Positions 23,301 through 35,330 are shown, counted from the stretch's first letter. The stretch: 64,000 nt of DNA from Odobenus rosmarus divergens (GCF_000321225.1 NW_004450380.1:3159107-3223106); one strand, 5' to 3'. A program made the numbers and translations. Notes: generated by a model from the letters alone, not told the origin.

Positions 23301-23720
23301 GAATTAATGATCTTTTTAAAAATTGAGATACAATTCACACACCAAAATATCTATGCTTTTAGGATATATAATTCAGGGGTTTTTAGTATTCACAAAGTGA
23401 TAAAACCATCACCACTATCTCATTCCAGAACATTCCATCACCCTCCCAAAAAAATCCTTGTACCTATCAGCAGTCACTCACCAATTATGAATGGTGCTCA
23501 CCTTGGACAACTGTTCTGTGAGGCTATTTCCCTGTCAACTAAAGCTTATGCTTTTAAGCATCAATTTCTTTCTTTCTTTTTTTTTTTTTTAATTCCAACC
23601 ACTTGGAGAAAATGCTTTTTAAATGCACATCATGGTGCCAGACTCAAGAATGTTCATTCTTTCATACTCCCTCCGTCCCTCCAGCCCATGAAATTAACAG
23701 ACTTTAATCTTAATACGGAT
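23300..23720 (-). mobile_element. L1 LINE 3' region, reverse, split by a duplicated segment
   Basis: 'attgagatacaattcacacaccaaaat' and 'gtgataaaaccatcaccactatctcattccagaac' are reverse L1 3' sequence. It is interrupted at 23483-23648 by the segment also present at 26208, then 'ctccctccgtccctccagccc' resumes the L1 text. Confidence 0.75.
23483..23648 (+). repeat. 166-bp local duplicate, copy A (inside L1)
   Basis: Starts AATTATGAATGGTGCTCACC and ends GGTGCCAGACTCAAG. It matches 26208-26374 in the same orientation with about four substitutions plus tract-length change in the CTTT/T run. No poly-A tail at its edge and no clear target duplication, so it is not a standard retroposed element. Confidence 0.95.
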
Positions 23721-24428
23721 TTCTCTTTTTTATATATATCCCCAAAGTGCATATATGGAGATTTCCACATAGCAGTCTCAGTAGAAGATAAATGATTCTT
23801 TACAAAAAACAAACAAAAAACCCCCACAAAACCTTCCAAATCCAGGAAGTATCAAAGAAGGTGATTTTCTTTTCTCCTGATGCGGCATTGTTACTCTCAC
23901 GTGGTAAGTGGCAATTTTCAAGCTTCACAAGTTTAGTTGATTTTTTTTCCTGTTTTAAATTCAACTAAAAATGTACTGGCATTCAAATTTGTATATAATT
24001 CTATTACTGTGTTTTGGGATTGTTCTTTGGTATTTGGCAGTGCATTTTAAAAAATAAGCAAATCTCCAATTTCTCTCAGATATTATTATTGCCCTGAATT
24101 TTTGAAGAAATCTATTTGGATTTATACGCCTCTCTGCCCCTACACATATACACATTCTATCTCTCTCTGTATTCTTCTAACAATGCAAAATACCTTTGTT
24201 AAAAAAGAAGCTATTCCTCAAGTTAATGAAATCAGACTGAAGAAAAATAACTGTGACTCTTATTTTCCCAATTCTCTTAATATGGCCCAAGAGACTAAAT
24301 TTACAAACAGGACAGATGTTGTAGACATTCTCATCTTTCCCAGCCGCTCACCCCCAAGTGCTGCATCCTGAGGACCAAAACATATTTGCACTCTACCTAG
24401 AGAAGACAGTGGTATGAACACAGCTGTT
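23720..24428. other. Unassigned AT-rich sequence
   Basis: Nothing recognised. An open frame of 89 codons at 24102-24371 has no known motif. Confidence 0.35.
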
Positions 24429-24623
24429 TTATTTTTTTTTTAAGATTTTATGTATTTATTTATTGGAGAGAGAGAGAGCAAAAGCGGGGGAGCTGCAGAG
24501 GGAGAAGGAGAAGCAGGCTCCCTGCTAAGCAGGGAGCCCGACGTGGGGCTCGATCCTAGGACTCTGGGATCATGACCTGAGCTGAAGAGAGATGCTTAAC
24601 CAACTGAGCAACCCAGGCGCCCC
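24429..24623 (-). mobile_element. CAN SINE
   Basis: Head complement CCAACTGAGCAACCCAGGCG; imperfect duplicates AACACAGCTGTT (24417-24428) and AACACAGTTATC (24624-24635). Confidence 0.95.
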
Positions 24624-24635
24624 AACACAGTTATC

Positions 24636-26129
24636 TTAATGACATTCGGCTTCTGAGATTTTAAAAAAACAAGCCCAAACTAAAAAATATAAAGAATGTG
24701 TTTGGGCCAGTTCACCTTTTCCTGTCGACTATTTTTTTAAAAATCTATTTTCTTTTTTCACAGTTTAAATGCTTCCTACAGTGCCTAAATTTCTTTGAAC
24801 TGCTCTCCATAGAAGTACAGGTGGAAAATCTTTTCTCAAGTGTTCAGGTCCTTTAAGTTTGCTGAGCACAATCTAACCCCTTTTCTCACTCCCCCTCAGC
24901 AACCTATGACTTCATAGGGCTGCAGGGTGGTTGAGGGCCCCAGGGAGGCAGACTTCAGTAGCACAGAGGCCACCAAGCCCCAGCCAGAGCCATTCACGGA
25001 TGAGGATCCATCTTCCCCCTTCACAATGCCTGTATACCCTGAGGGGATCTGCCATCAATAATTCAAAAGCAGCAAAAAGAGCATGCTCTAATCAATACGG
25101 AGTAATGGCAAAACTCACAGCAGGTTCCAGAGGACTGATTGGGTGTTATATTAATAACTGACTTAAATACCTCAGAAAATTTAATTTTTCATAGACCAAA
25201 GACGTAAAATTAACCTTTTAACCTTATCTTTATAAAGGATCTTTCCCAAAGAAGTGAAAAATATTTAGGAAGCATTTTTAATAAAAGCAGTGGGTTAAAA
25301 TGAGTATTTCAATACCTAGGAGATTTGCTAAGATCACACAGAAAAACAAAATTAGAACTAAAACTCTTAATTATTTTTCACACCTTTCATGATTATTTTC
25401 AAGGGTTCATTATAGGGTCTTTAAAACACACTTTGGTTTTTTCACCATCAATTGCCTATATTCAAGAAAAGGAATTTTGAGTATTCTGCACCCTATTTCT
25501 CCTTTTCTAGTACTTCCCCTTGTCGAATTAAGAACAAACCAATCAAACTGCATCAGAGTGGCTGATTATGAAACATACTGATATACAAAAATGATAAATT
25601 CTGATTTTATGATTACCCATCTATGCCTTTAAATTCAAAATTCTTGTTATGTGTCACTGTTGCATAGAAAATCTGAAATGTTAACAATGGTGGATTACTG
25701 AAGACCTTCCTGATAGGTTATTTCCCCAATCTTATTTTATTCAAGCCGATGTTCAATAGAATTTGAGTTTTTCAGCATACCCTGAGGGGAAAAGAATCTT
25801 CCTAGAAAGTAAGGAGTGGCTGATCTGAACATGCCATGGACAATCCTCCTAAAGATATACGAGAGTTAGGTTTGATTCATTTTCAGTGAAGGAACTCTCC
25901 CCTTCAAGAAGACCAAAAAAAACTAAGAATGGAGAAATCACTATCTAAACCCAAGATCGCCTCTAAAGTGGATGAATGAAGAATGCACATACATACGAAA
26001 TAGGAAGATATGACAAGAATGGCCAATGAGGTGGAAGTATCAGATTCTTCCTGAAACGCGTGGTAAGAGATTCTTACCTCTTCCTAGGTAAGAGGCTGGG
26101 CTGCTCTGGAGACCAGGAGCAGCGGCTTC
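24636..26129. other. Long single-copy stretch, no gene seen
   Basis: No repeats were recognised across about 1.5 kb. It is a candidate region for conserved non-coding sequence. No splice-flanked coding frame stands out. Confidence 0.4.
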
Positions 26130-26255
26130 AAGTACAGTTCCGCTGCTCTGATACGTGTCATCCTGGGAAAGAAATTCTTCTCTAAGCCTCAGTCTCCCTA
26201 TCTGGAAAATTATGAACGGTGCTCACCTTGGACAACTGTTCTGTGAGGCTATTTC
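26130..26255 (+). mobile_element. MIR SINE fragment
   Basis: 'taagcctcagtctccctatctggaaaat' and 'ggtgctcaccttggacaactgttctgtgagg' follow the MIR core order. It overlaps the start of duplicate copy B, which suggests copy B is the source locus. Confidence 0.65.
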
Positions 26256-26374
26256 CCTGTCAACTAAAGTTTCTGCTTTTAAGCATCAATTTCTTTCTTT
26301 CTTTCTTTTTTTTTTTAATTCCAACCACTTGGAGAAAATGCTTTTTAAATGCACATCATGGTGCCGGACTCAAG
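26208..26374 (+). repeat. 167-bp local duplicate, copy B (probable source)
   Basis: Same segment as 23483-23648. Here its left end continues naturally from the MIR sequence upstream, whereas copy A interrupts an L1, so B is the likely donor. Confidence 0.95.
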
Positions 26375-27358
26375 GGGGTGGAGAGTCCTGTCCTTGGTAA
26401 TTCAGCACCGCGTTTAAGAGCCATAGTTACTGTCTTGTGTAACTTATAACAGTAAAGAGGAACTGCCAGGGGCCACCCGCGTGGGCAGGCTTCAGGTGGC
26501 CGAACCACTCAACTGCCAGGCTTTTCTTGAAGCTGGTGGTGACTTTTGTTGGAAAACGAAATCTCACGACAGTTCGGAAGAAACTAAATCTCCCAGGGCC
26601 ACATGGAGCTAATACATGAGGGACTAGTCACTTGAACCCCAGTGCCTGGCCCGGTAATCATGGCTCCTCCTGTACTCCACCGGGGCTTCCAGATTTGGGC
26701 TACAGCACTGGAAACTCTGCAAAGAGCTATAGGGATTTGAATTGCATTTGACTAAATGTTGGCCAAGGTCACAGGCCACAGCTACAAAAAAAGCTAATAA
26801 TCAAACAAAGACAAATAATTATTTTTCTGATTTTGTCTTGTTTGTGCTGATATTCAGAGGAATCTGAATTTCTTAAGCATACCCTGACCTTGACAGGGGT
26901 GGGGAGTGCGCATCCTGAAAGCTGGCTGTCTACTAGACAGAAGCTGAGCAGGCGGGACACCCCTGTAATCTGTAACCGCTTGCTGTTGTTTTTCTGTCTT
27001 CACAGTTGTGGTGGCTAACACAGCAACAACGGCTCATGTTTATTAAACATGTACAAGCAGGCCAGAAACTGTGATGAATCCTTTATGCAATCACAGCCCC
27101 CCTGAATGTTCTCAGAATTTACAGAGTGAATGATTAACGTGCCACTATAAACACGTTTCCAAAAATCTTCATGTAAATTTATTAAACGATCCAGAATTTC
27201 TAAACCAATGTAAAAACATTCCAAATTTACGCTGACGTTTAGTAATTTTATCTCCTGGATTTGAAGGCAAAGAATACAGTACTAGTTCTTGTTTAAATCC
27301 TGGTTATTGAGTTTTACATTCCGTGGAAGCACAGTTCAGATAGAAGCAACAGAGGACT
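26375..27358. other. Unassigned; weak reverse MIR/L2 trace at 27030-27110
   Basis: 'catgtttattaaacatgtacaagcaggccagaaactgtgatg' resembles a reverse MIR/L2 terminus. The rest is not recognised. Confidence 0.35.
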
Positions 27359-27552
27359 TATTTTTTATATATATATTTTATTTATTTATTTGAGAGAGAG
27401 AAAGAGCACAAGCATGGGGAGCAGCAGACAGGAGAAGCAAACTCCCCGTTGAGCAGGGAGCCCCACCCAGGGCTCGATCCCAGGACACCAAGGTCATGGG
27501 TCATGACCTGAGCGAAGGCAGACACTTAACTGACTGAGCCACCCAGGCACCC
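27359..27552 (-). mobile_element. CAN SINE
   Basis: Head complement CTGACTGAGCCACCCAGGCA. Duplicates CAACAGAGGACT / CAACAGAGTACC flank it. Confidence 0.95.
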
Positions 27553-27564
27553 CAACAGAGTACC

Positions 27565-28465
27565 TATTTTGGAACAAAGTTAAGTTTCTTTTAAGGAAGA
27601 AAAATTATACTTATGTCTATTTTTCCTCTTTTTTCAAAGTTTCTTTTTTCTTACTCCCTCATTAAGAATTTACCTTGAAGCAAGAAAGAAATGCTTGGAA
27701 GACAGTAGTTGCCTATGACCAGTCATTGCCACCCTCAAACCTAAGTGCAATCATATTCTTTTTCCTTCTTGCTTTTCATACCAGAAGGATAGCAGTTGCT
27801 CTCTCAATAGTAAAACTGATTCTCCTCAACCCTCTGTCACTGCTGGTAGGCCTGGGTTTCAGTGGGCAAGTAGGGCAAGCCTATTCTCAGAAGTGAGTCC
27901 TTGTAAGCATATTGTGCTTTTCTGAACATCGACAAAAGCAAACTGGCCAGGACATAATGAAGAACGATGAAAGCAAAGACCAAGTGAGGGGGCCCAGAGA
28001 TCTTAGTTCTAACCTTTGGTAGCTTCTTCATGGAGATAAACACAAGCACAGAAGGCTCTGTGGAAGTCACGCTGGCTAAACAACCAGCCTCTAGTAAGCA
28101 AGACCCACATGGAACCCACGAGAGAAACAATTGCTGCCAGGAAGTACAACAAAATCTTGCTAACATGTGGTAATAGGCAAAAAAGTAAGCCTGGATGATA
28201 GTGTGCTTTTTAAAGGAAATACAGTTGTAATACATTTAATATACATGCACACATACATCCTTAAATCAGACTAACAGTGTAGAGGGACTTGGGACCTACT
28301 TAAAAGATAGGGACTATTTGTAAGCCACAAATTATTGCATGAAATACATCCTCCTGAAAGGCTTAGAAATAGGAGGCTTTCTTAGTGTGTTTAAACAGTC
28401 TACTTGAAGTCTAGATTATATAATGGCATTCCAAGTAAGACTGCATTATACTATATTTTGAAAGA
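27565..28465. other. Unassigned single-copy sequence
   Basis: A 132-codon reverse frame (27837-28235) contains hydrophobic stretches but no recognisable family; probably chance. Confidence 0.35.
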
Positions 28466-28621
28466 GGGGCGCCCGGGTGGCATAGTTGGTTGAGAGTCTG
28501 ACTCCTGGTTTGGGCTCAGGTCATGATCTTGGGGTTGTGGGACTGAGCCCCACATCAGGCTCTGTGCTCGAGGCGCAGTCTCCTTGAGATTCTCTCTCTC
28601 TCTCAAATAAATAATCTTTAA
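28466..28621 (+). mobile_element. CAN SINE with shortened CT part
   Basis: GGGGCGCCCGGGTGGCATAG head; CT section reduced to TCTCTCTCTCTC; AAATAAATAATC tail. Confidence 0.94.
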
Positions 28622-28853
28622 TACAGATATACATATAAAAAGAAAAAAGTCAAAGCAGTCCTATGTGAATCACCATAAATGTCCAATTAGTGAAATCTAA
28701 ATTCTCAACATTTTGCTTACTTATGATTGGGACTCTCAAATTTGCCCTGGATCCCTCCAGCTGGTAAGTCAGTCAACATCATCTAGCTACATGTTTGGAA
28801 GAATGCCCAACAATATAACCCCACGGAAGGCCACTGGATCCGGATACTGAAAA

Positions 28854-28888
28854 TGTGATTTAATGCAGAAAAGATCACCTTCCCAAAG
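28854..28888 (-). repeat. 35-bp segment similar to 19100-19134
   Basis: 30 of 35 positions match. On the reverse strand both read CTTTGGGAA...GCATTAAATCA, including an ATTAAA hexamer that can serve as a polyadenylation signal. See findings. Confidence 0.6.
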
Positions 28889-30222
28889 CTTTTACACTTT
28901 CCAGTCAAGCATTTTCTTCCTCACAGAGCAGCCGCACGGTTAACTGTTTCTAGAAGCTCCTGTAAAGATGTATAACTTTAGCTGGGGAAAAGCTGGAGAT
29001 TTTCTTTTCCACTCCCTGACTGTACTTCTAGGCTAGGTACTGAAGCCCAGCAAGGTTCTCCTGGCCTGATCAACAGCCTCATTGTAGAGCTGACAGGTGG
29101 CGATGGATACACCCTCCCAGGGTATTACTGAGGATTTGAGAGCCTGCTCCACCATGTCCTTGGTGCTCTCGAGTGCAATCCTGTGGACTCCACTCTTTCC
29201 CCTCAGATGCAGCAACATTCTGAGAGGGACTCAGCTTTGAAATTCTAACCTAGCACCTCTTGGTTCAGTTTCTTCTCTGGGCAGCACTGAAGAAGAAATG
29301 GATTTTTGGTATTTGAAGCTCATTTTTATGTTTGCATTAGTATCAGTTTGATTGACCCATGATTATTAAATCACAGTTTCTGATGAAACTCCACTTCACC
29401 ATAACATGTACAATACTGCAGCTGAAGGTGATTAATTACAGACTAGAATAAAATAATAACAGACTTCCCTATTTCGAATACATAATGGGAAGCTGCTGTT
29501 TAATTCTACTTATGTAAGAATGGACAGAGTAATATACCTTCCCAAGCAGCAGATTTCAAGAAGCCGGGTTTATCTTTTTCTTTTCTCCAGTCAGTTGCTA
29601 TAAATGACAGGAGCACATCAGAATGTGATTCACTGACACTGACTGGCAACCTCTCCTCTTGTTTTTAACTGGAAGCATGTCAGAGAACCACCCATAAAGG
29701 CAGACTTTGCATAACTAATAGCCTTCATAAATAAGACCTTTGGAAATCACAGCAAGATAGAAAACATTTGGCTACAGTCACTGTGTTCCCACTTCACTGA
29801 AGACTGGGGACACGGAATTTAAGGTATACACACATAGCTAATTCAGAAAGCATGAAACAGGTGCCCTGGGGAGCACAAAATTGCGAGAAAGACAACTGGG
29901 CCTCCGCTTCCCAGCATCGCCTTCTGATGTAGAGTGATTAAAAAGCGATGCAGGAGACGGAGTCTTTCACTAACCTGTCAAGCCTAATTAAAGGGGGAAG
30001 AACTGCTTCTTAAAAGCATGATGGGAAATGTAGTTAGGGCCAAAATCATTCTCATAGCCTTAAGATAAAATATATACTTAATCTTCCTGAAAACAGTTTG
30101 GAGTCAGAACACAGTTATTATTCTGGTAACTGAAATTAGGAAAGCATGGGTGTGTGGTGTTGTGTGTGGCTGTAGGACTCCTGAAAACTGTGCAAATACT
30201 CTCTACTAAGAAAAAAAACCCA
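28889..30222. other. Single-copy sequence; reverse open frame at 29033-29218; candidate regulatory DNA
   Basis: The 61-codon reverse frame (starts MLLHLRGKSGV) lies about 150 bp upstream, on that strand, of the ATTAAA segment at 28854. I do not recognise the protein. From 29300 to 29700 the sequence is rich in TAATTA/ATTA motifs without repeat signatures. Confidence 0.35.
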
Positions 30223-30223
30223 G

Positions 30224-30456
30224 GGGTGCCTGCATGGCTCAGTCGGTTAAGCGTTCGACTCTTGATCTCAGCTCAGGTCGTGCTCTCTGGGTCAGGAGAC
30301 TGAGCCCCACGTCAGGCTCCATGCTCAGCACAAGAGTCTGCTTGAGATTTCCTCCCTCTCCCTCCATCCCTCTCCCTGCTTGTATGCTCTCTCTCTCTAA
30401 ACTAAATAAATCTTTAAAACAAACAAACAAACAACAACTACAACAAAAAAAAAAGC
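30224..30456 (+). mobile_element. CAN SINE with compound tail
   Basis: GGGGTGCCTGCATGGCTCAG head; tail AAACAAACAAACAAACAACA followed by an A run. Confidence 0.94.
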
Positions 30457-30774
30457 CCTCGAAACTGAAAATGATAAAAAAAATTTTTAGGTAGGCTCAC
30501 TCCTTTTATATAATGTCAAGCTCCTTGGAATTACATTTTTTAAACAGAAATATCAATAAAATAATTATTTAAACTATGACGCCATTCTCAATTCACAACT
30601 CTGTTTTCATCCATGCACAACTCTGTAGGAACTGGATGAGTTAAACTGGAGCTTCCCTAGGCAGCAGGTTCTTCTTGCTTTATAAGACACCAATATTATG
30701 GTGATTTCATTGAGAAAGTGCAAACAGCCCGAACTCTCCACTCACAGTGTAAAATTATTAATGTGTGCACTGGA

Positions 30775-31000
30775 ATGAATAGGGGCTTGAGAATCAGACC
30801 ATAGCCTCTATCTGAGCTCTGCCACGTAGCTACAATGTGACCTCCACCAAGTTCATTCAACTTCTGAGCTTCAGGTTCTTGTTTGTAAAATGAAAGCACA
30901 ATTATGAACACCTAACTGGCAAGGTGGTCTTGGAAATTAGTTACAAAGTATGTGAAGTGCTTAGCTGCTCAATAAATAGCAACTTTTATTCTCATAATGA
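30775..31000 (+). mobile_element. MIR SINE
   Basis: Nearly full-length order: 'gggcttgagaatcagacc', 'gagctctgccacgtagct', 'ttcttgtttgtaaaatgaaagc', 'gaagtgcttagctgctcaataaatagc'. Confidence 0.85.
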
Positions 31001-31136
31001 TTATACATTAATTTTGGCTAATAATACTGAGTTGTCAGGATCAAATTAAAAAATTTCGTGCACGTGCTTGGACAATTAAAGGCACGGTAAGCCTCTCAGC
31101 CTCACTGGATCAAAGACAACTTTTAAAGTGCAGTTT

Positions 31137-31337
31137 CAGGGGCATCTGGGTGGCTCAGTCGTTAAGCGTCTGCCTTCGGCTCAGGTTATGATCCCAGGGT
31201 CCTGGGATCAAGCCCCACATCGGGCTCCCTGCTCTGCGAGAAGCCTGCTTCTCCCTCCCTGCCCTCCCCCCCGCCACTTGTGTTCCCTCTCTTGCTATCT
31301 CTCTCTCTCTGTCAAATAAATAAAATCTTTAAAAAAA
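31137..31337 (+). mobile_element. CAN SINE, young subfamily
   Basis: AGGGGCATCTGGGTGGCTCAG head, then TCGTTAAGCGTCTGCCTTCG; TSD TAAAGTGCAGTTT at 31124-31136 and 31338-31350. Confidence 0.97.
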
Positions 31338-31439
31338 TAAAGTGCAGTTTTAGCCCTTCATTTGTTTTGATCATCAAAGTGTGGTTCTCATATAAGTACT
31401 ATGTTCTTACCCAATGTTCCCACCTTCAAGGAACCTGCA

Positions 31440-31690
31440 AGCTAACAGGCACAGGTTCTGGAGTGAGACAGTCGGCTGAGTGCTCCCTTGGAGCCCAACC
31501 ACTTCCCAGCTGGGTAACCTTGAGTAAGGAGCTTAACCTCCTGGGAGTCTTGACTGTCTCATCCCAAAAAAGCAGGTCATAATAACAGTACTCACCTCAC
31601 TGACACAGTGAGGGTTAAAGAAAACAGGCTGTGTATATTTTTTAGCACAATGGCTGGCAGGTAGTAAGCACCAAGTGTGTGAGCTGTCCT
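31440..31690 (+). mobile_element. MIR SINE
   Basis: 'caggttctggagtgagacag', 'cagctgggtaaccttgagtaaggagcttaacctcc', 'aacagtactcacctcactgacac', 'ggctggcaggtagtaagcacc'. Clear MIR order. Confidence 0.88.
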
Positions 31691-31899
31691 CATCTAATTA
31701 GTGACAATACGAGATCCTATCTGCAGCCGATGAGCAAGCCATGCGGTACTCAGGTGACCGAGGCTTGCTGCTGTGAGCAGTAGAGGTGGGAACCTTTTTC
31801 CAGGGCTGTCTGACTTCAAAGCTCATGCTCAACTCTCAGGCTAGTAAAGGACTCTTCAACAGGCTCAGTCGTCTGGTTTTTCTTTTCTTTGGTAACTTT

Positions 31900-32815
31900 T
31901 GTGTACTATTTTCCAAAACACACAAATAGGAGAGACAAACATCCTTTATAAATGGTAGAATGAACCAAACAAAATCCCTACCCCACATGCAGAGCATCCC
32001 CTGGGATCAGGATCCCCCACCAGAATAGCACAGGGATACAAGGGACGAACCTACACTGCTCATCATCACCCAGCGTCCACAGCTTACGGGCTATTCTTGA
32101 TGTGCAATGTTCTAGGAGTTTGGACAAGTGTAGGATTATACATATCCATCGTCATGGCATCACACAGAGTACTTCCACTGCCCTAAAAATCTTCTATGCT
32201 ATGCCTTTTCATCCTTCCCCAGTGCCTTCCAGCCTATGGCAACATGGATATTTTTCCTGTGTTCACAGTTTTCCCTCTTCCAGACTGGAATACAGTTGGA
32301 ATCATGCAGTACTCCACCTTTTCACATTGGCTCCTTATTATTGTTTTTTTTTTAAGATTTTATTTATTTATTTGACAGCTAGAGAGACAGCAAGAGAGGG
32401 AATACAAGCAGGGGGAGTGGGAGAGGGAGAAGCAGGCCTCCCACTGGGCAGGGAGCCTGATGCAGGCCTCGAATCCAGGACCCCGGGATCATGACCTGAG
32501 CCGAAGGCAGATGCTTAACGACTGAGCCACCCAGGCGCCCCCACTGGCTCCTTATTATTAAGTGAACTTCATTTTACGCATCTAAGGCTCTTCTGTGTCT
32601 TTTCTTGGCTTGATAGCTCATTTCTTTTTAGTGCTGAATAATATTTCATTATAGTATGTAGCCCAGTTTCTTATCTATTCAATTAGAGAAAGCCATCTTG
32701 CTTCCTTCAAGATTTGGCAATTATGAATTAAGCCGCTTATAAATATCCATGTGTAGGTTTTTGAAAGCATAAGTTTTCACCTCCTTTGGATAAATACCAA
32801 GAAATGCGTTAATCA
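31900..32815 (-). mobile_element. L1 LINE 3' region, reverse, split by a SINE
   Basis: 'gaacctacactgctcatcatcacccag', 'ctgccctaaaaatcttctatgct', 'tggaatcatgcagtactccaccttttcacattgg', 'agtgctgaataatatttcatta', 'cctcctttggataaataccaag' match a reversed old L1 3' end. The SINE occupies 32343-32544. Confidence 0.85.
32343..32544 (-). mobile_element. CAN SINE inserted in the L1
   Basis: Head complement GACTGAGCCACCCAGGCGCC; exact 15-bp TSD TGGCTCCTTATTATT at 32328-32342 and 32545-32559. Confidence 0.97.
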
Positions 32816-33035
32816 TTATTTATTAATAAATACTTGAGTAGATGCAATGTCCTGATCAAAGTGCTAGTTGCTGAGGATATGATCATGAACAAGTTAGAGG
32901 GTATCCCTGGCCTCAGGGAGCTTACATATCTGGGAGAAACGGACAAGAGAAAGGACATTACGAGATGGCGTGGCACGTGATCTGACTGGAAAAATACCGA
33001 GGGCTAAGGGGGCACCATGTGGGGCGAACAGGGAA
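32816..33035 (-). mobile_element. L2 LINE 3' region, reverse
   Basis: 'gtgctagttgctgaggatatgatcatgaacaag' and 'cctggcctcagggagcttacatatctggg' are the reversed L2 3' UTR. Confidence 0.75.
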
Positions 33036-33055
33036 GTAAATAGATAGAACTCTTT

Positions 33056-33232
33056 ATTTTTTTTTTTAAGATTTTATCCATTTATTTGACAGAGAACGCA
33101 CAAGCAGGGGGAGAGGGAGAAGCAGGCTCCCCGCTGAGCAGGGAGCCCAATGCAGGACTCGATCCTAGGACCCTGGGATCATGACCCAAGCAGAAGGCAG
33201 ACACTCAGCTGACTGAGCCACCCAGGCGCCCC
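33056..33232 (-). mobile_element. CAN SINE
   Basis: Head complement TGACTGAGCCACCCAGGCGC; TSD TAGATAGAACTCTTT / TAGAAAGAACTCTTT (33041-33055, 33233-33247). Confidence 0.96.
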
Positions 33233-33521
33233 TAGAAAGAACTCTTTTTAAGAACATAGATAATAAAACTGCTACCATTACCTCATACTTGACCTTTTCT
33301 TAAAAATCAAAATTTCCAGAGACATCCAGCTGCTGAGGACATTTGAGCACCAAACAGAAGGAAAATGTTCCCAGACTGAACTCACCAGAGCACTACATGA
33401 AGGGTAACGTCATGGTTCAAGAAAGAGCCCCTTATCCAAACAAACCTTTGTCTTCCACCAAGCGCCAACAACCTTTTTAAACATGGGGCAAAACTGCTTC
33501 TCTGAAAATTAAGGGCAAGAC

Positions 33522-33691
33522 TTTTTTTTTAAGATTTTATTTATTTATTTGAGAGAAAGAGAGAGGGCATGAGTGGGGGGGAGGGGCAGAGGCAGAAGCA
33601 GGCTCCCCGCTAAGTGGGGAGCCTGAGGACCCTAGGATCATGACCTGAGCCAAAGGCAGACGCCCAACCAACTGAGCCCCCCAGGGACCCA
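33522..33691 (-). mobile_element. CAN SINE, internally shortened
   Basis: AAGATTTTATTTATTTATTTG start; the GGGGCTCGAT part of the tRNA region is missing ('gcctgaggaccctaggatcatgacc'); head complement damaged (GAGCCCCCCAGGGACCC). Confidence 0.92.
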
Positions 33692-35299
33692 AGGAAGAGA
33701 ATTTAAAAGCAAATGACTTTCTTAGGACAGACAGCACAGGGGCCTCAGTGACTGAAAGCAGACCCTTCCGGAAGGTGGGTTTTGAGGAGACAGAATAAGA
33801 GGGACTGGAAGGGAAGCAGGGAGAACAGAAAGGAGGTAAACTGGCTGCAGAATCTAAATAATGGAGCCTAGGGCCGCATACTGTCCAGAGCCAGATACAT
33901 ATAATGATCACGACAGAAATAATGCATTCTGAGAGGAGGGCAGAGACGGACTGAGGATGGCAGACAAAAGGGAAAGAAGCTGCTTGACATTTCAAGCATT
34001 ATCCAAACTGCTCCTAATCCAGTGAGGCTAATGGCATGGTCCATCTAGCCACAGAAGTAAACAAAGAACCCACGGATGGCCCTGTGTGGTTTTTGGAGTT
34101 AGACTCAGGCTGTTGCTCGTTAATCTGCACACGGGGATGACAGTGCTTGACAAAGGACAATCTGTTCAAGAATAATTAGATTCCCCTCACTTCTTGCCAT
34201 GGTGGCAGAAGCACCCAACGTATTCACACTACCTCATTTTGCTTCCATCTGAATCCATATGTTCGTCGATCAGGTTAAAGCTGGAGCTACACGGCACGTT
34301 CTTCACCATAAACAAACTGCCTCAGCAAACCCTAAGGGAAAGGGGGGGATGCTGCTCTCTTTATTTCCCAAGCCTGGGCAAGGCTCGCCTTCAGGACCAG
34401 CAGCAGCTCGGATGATTTATTGCTGGAGAAAGGCCATAGCTCAGAGGATTCATGGCAGGAGCTGCAGGTACAGACTGGGGAGCAGCCCTCATTTACTGGG
34501 AGACAGGAGAGCAAGCCGGGAAAGAGCCCCGTGAAGAATATGCCTTTATTACATGTTGAAAGCAAAGTGAATGAGGACGTGCTCGGTGCTTGTAATTCCA
34601 CAGGACGATTTAGAAGCCAAGACAGATGGGTGGAGGAAAGATGGAAGGGGGAAGAAGAGAAGAAAAATCTTACAGGTAGAGAGCACCTGCCATTCGACAA
34701 GCACAGTGCTGGGCATGTGACTCTCTCAAAGGAAAGGATATTTGGTGACATCTGCAATTAAAGCACAATCCCCATTCCTAGCCACCCTCCCCACCCCGCC
34801 AACAACCTGCTGGGATCAGCCCTTTACTTGTGTAACCAGTAAGGTGACAATGCATCTATCACAACCCTGCCACCCCAAAGACACCAAGGCAGAGTTCCTG
34901 CACCACCTAACCAGCAGGGGGCATGTAGAGGACAGGTCCAGTGCTCTCAGGTGGGGAGCAAGGGGACCCTGCATCCACTGGCATGCCCCAGGATAAGCGC
35001 GCCAGGTTAGCAATGCAGTAATCTTGACAGGAAGTCTGAGTAGAGTGGTGGGGACGAAGGGGCAATGAAGAGAGTTTAACAAAAAAATGGGAGGAACCAA
35101 GAACTAGAACCAAGGAGAGAGACACTTGCTTTGAGAAGTCCTTCTGTGAAGGAAACTAGAGCATGGGGGCACTAACCCGTTCGAAGAGAAATGGAAAATT
35201 GGCAAGGTCTGATTTTAAAAAATACCTCCTGCTGCATTTTGATCAAATGATAAAAACACTTGGCAACCAAGAGTATCCTGGAGACCTGAATCGAAGCCC
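33692..35299. other. Single-copy sequence with a possible MIR trace; no gene seen
   Basis: 'cattcgacaagcacagtgctgggcatgtg' at about 34690-34720 may be a reverse MIR scrap. The area is GC-richer, so many overlapping 70-150-codon frames appear on both strands; none has a recognisable domain. Confidence 0.4.
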
Positions 35300-35330
35300 T
35301 TATGTTCTGCATTAAGAAACTGAGAGTCTG

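Noticed and set aside
23277..23795. Longest open frame of the window (172 codons, +)
   Set aside because: It runs through reversed L1 sequence and the 166-bp local duplicate; no domain and no splice context.
33537..33995. 152-codon reverse open frame
   Set aside because: Its C-terminal third is translated CAN SINE; the rest has no recognisable domain.
34259..34761. Overlapping 91-141-codon frames on both strands
   Set aside because: The frames coincide on opposite strands in GC-richer DNA and none resembles a known protein; likely chance.
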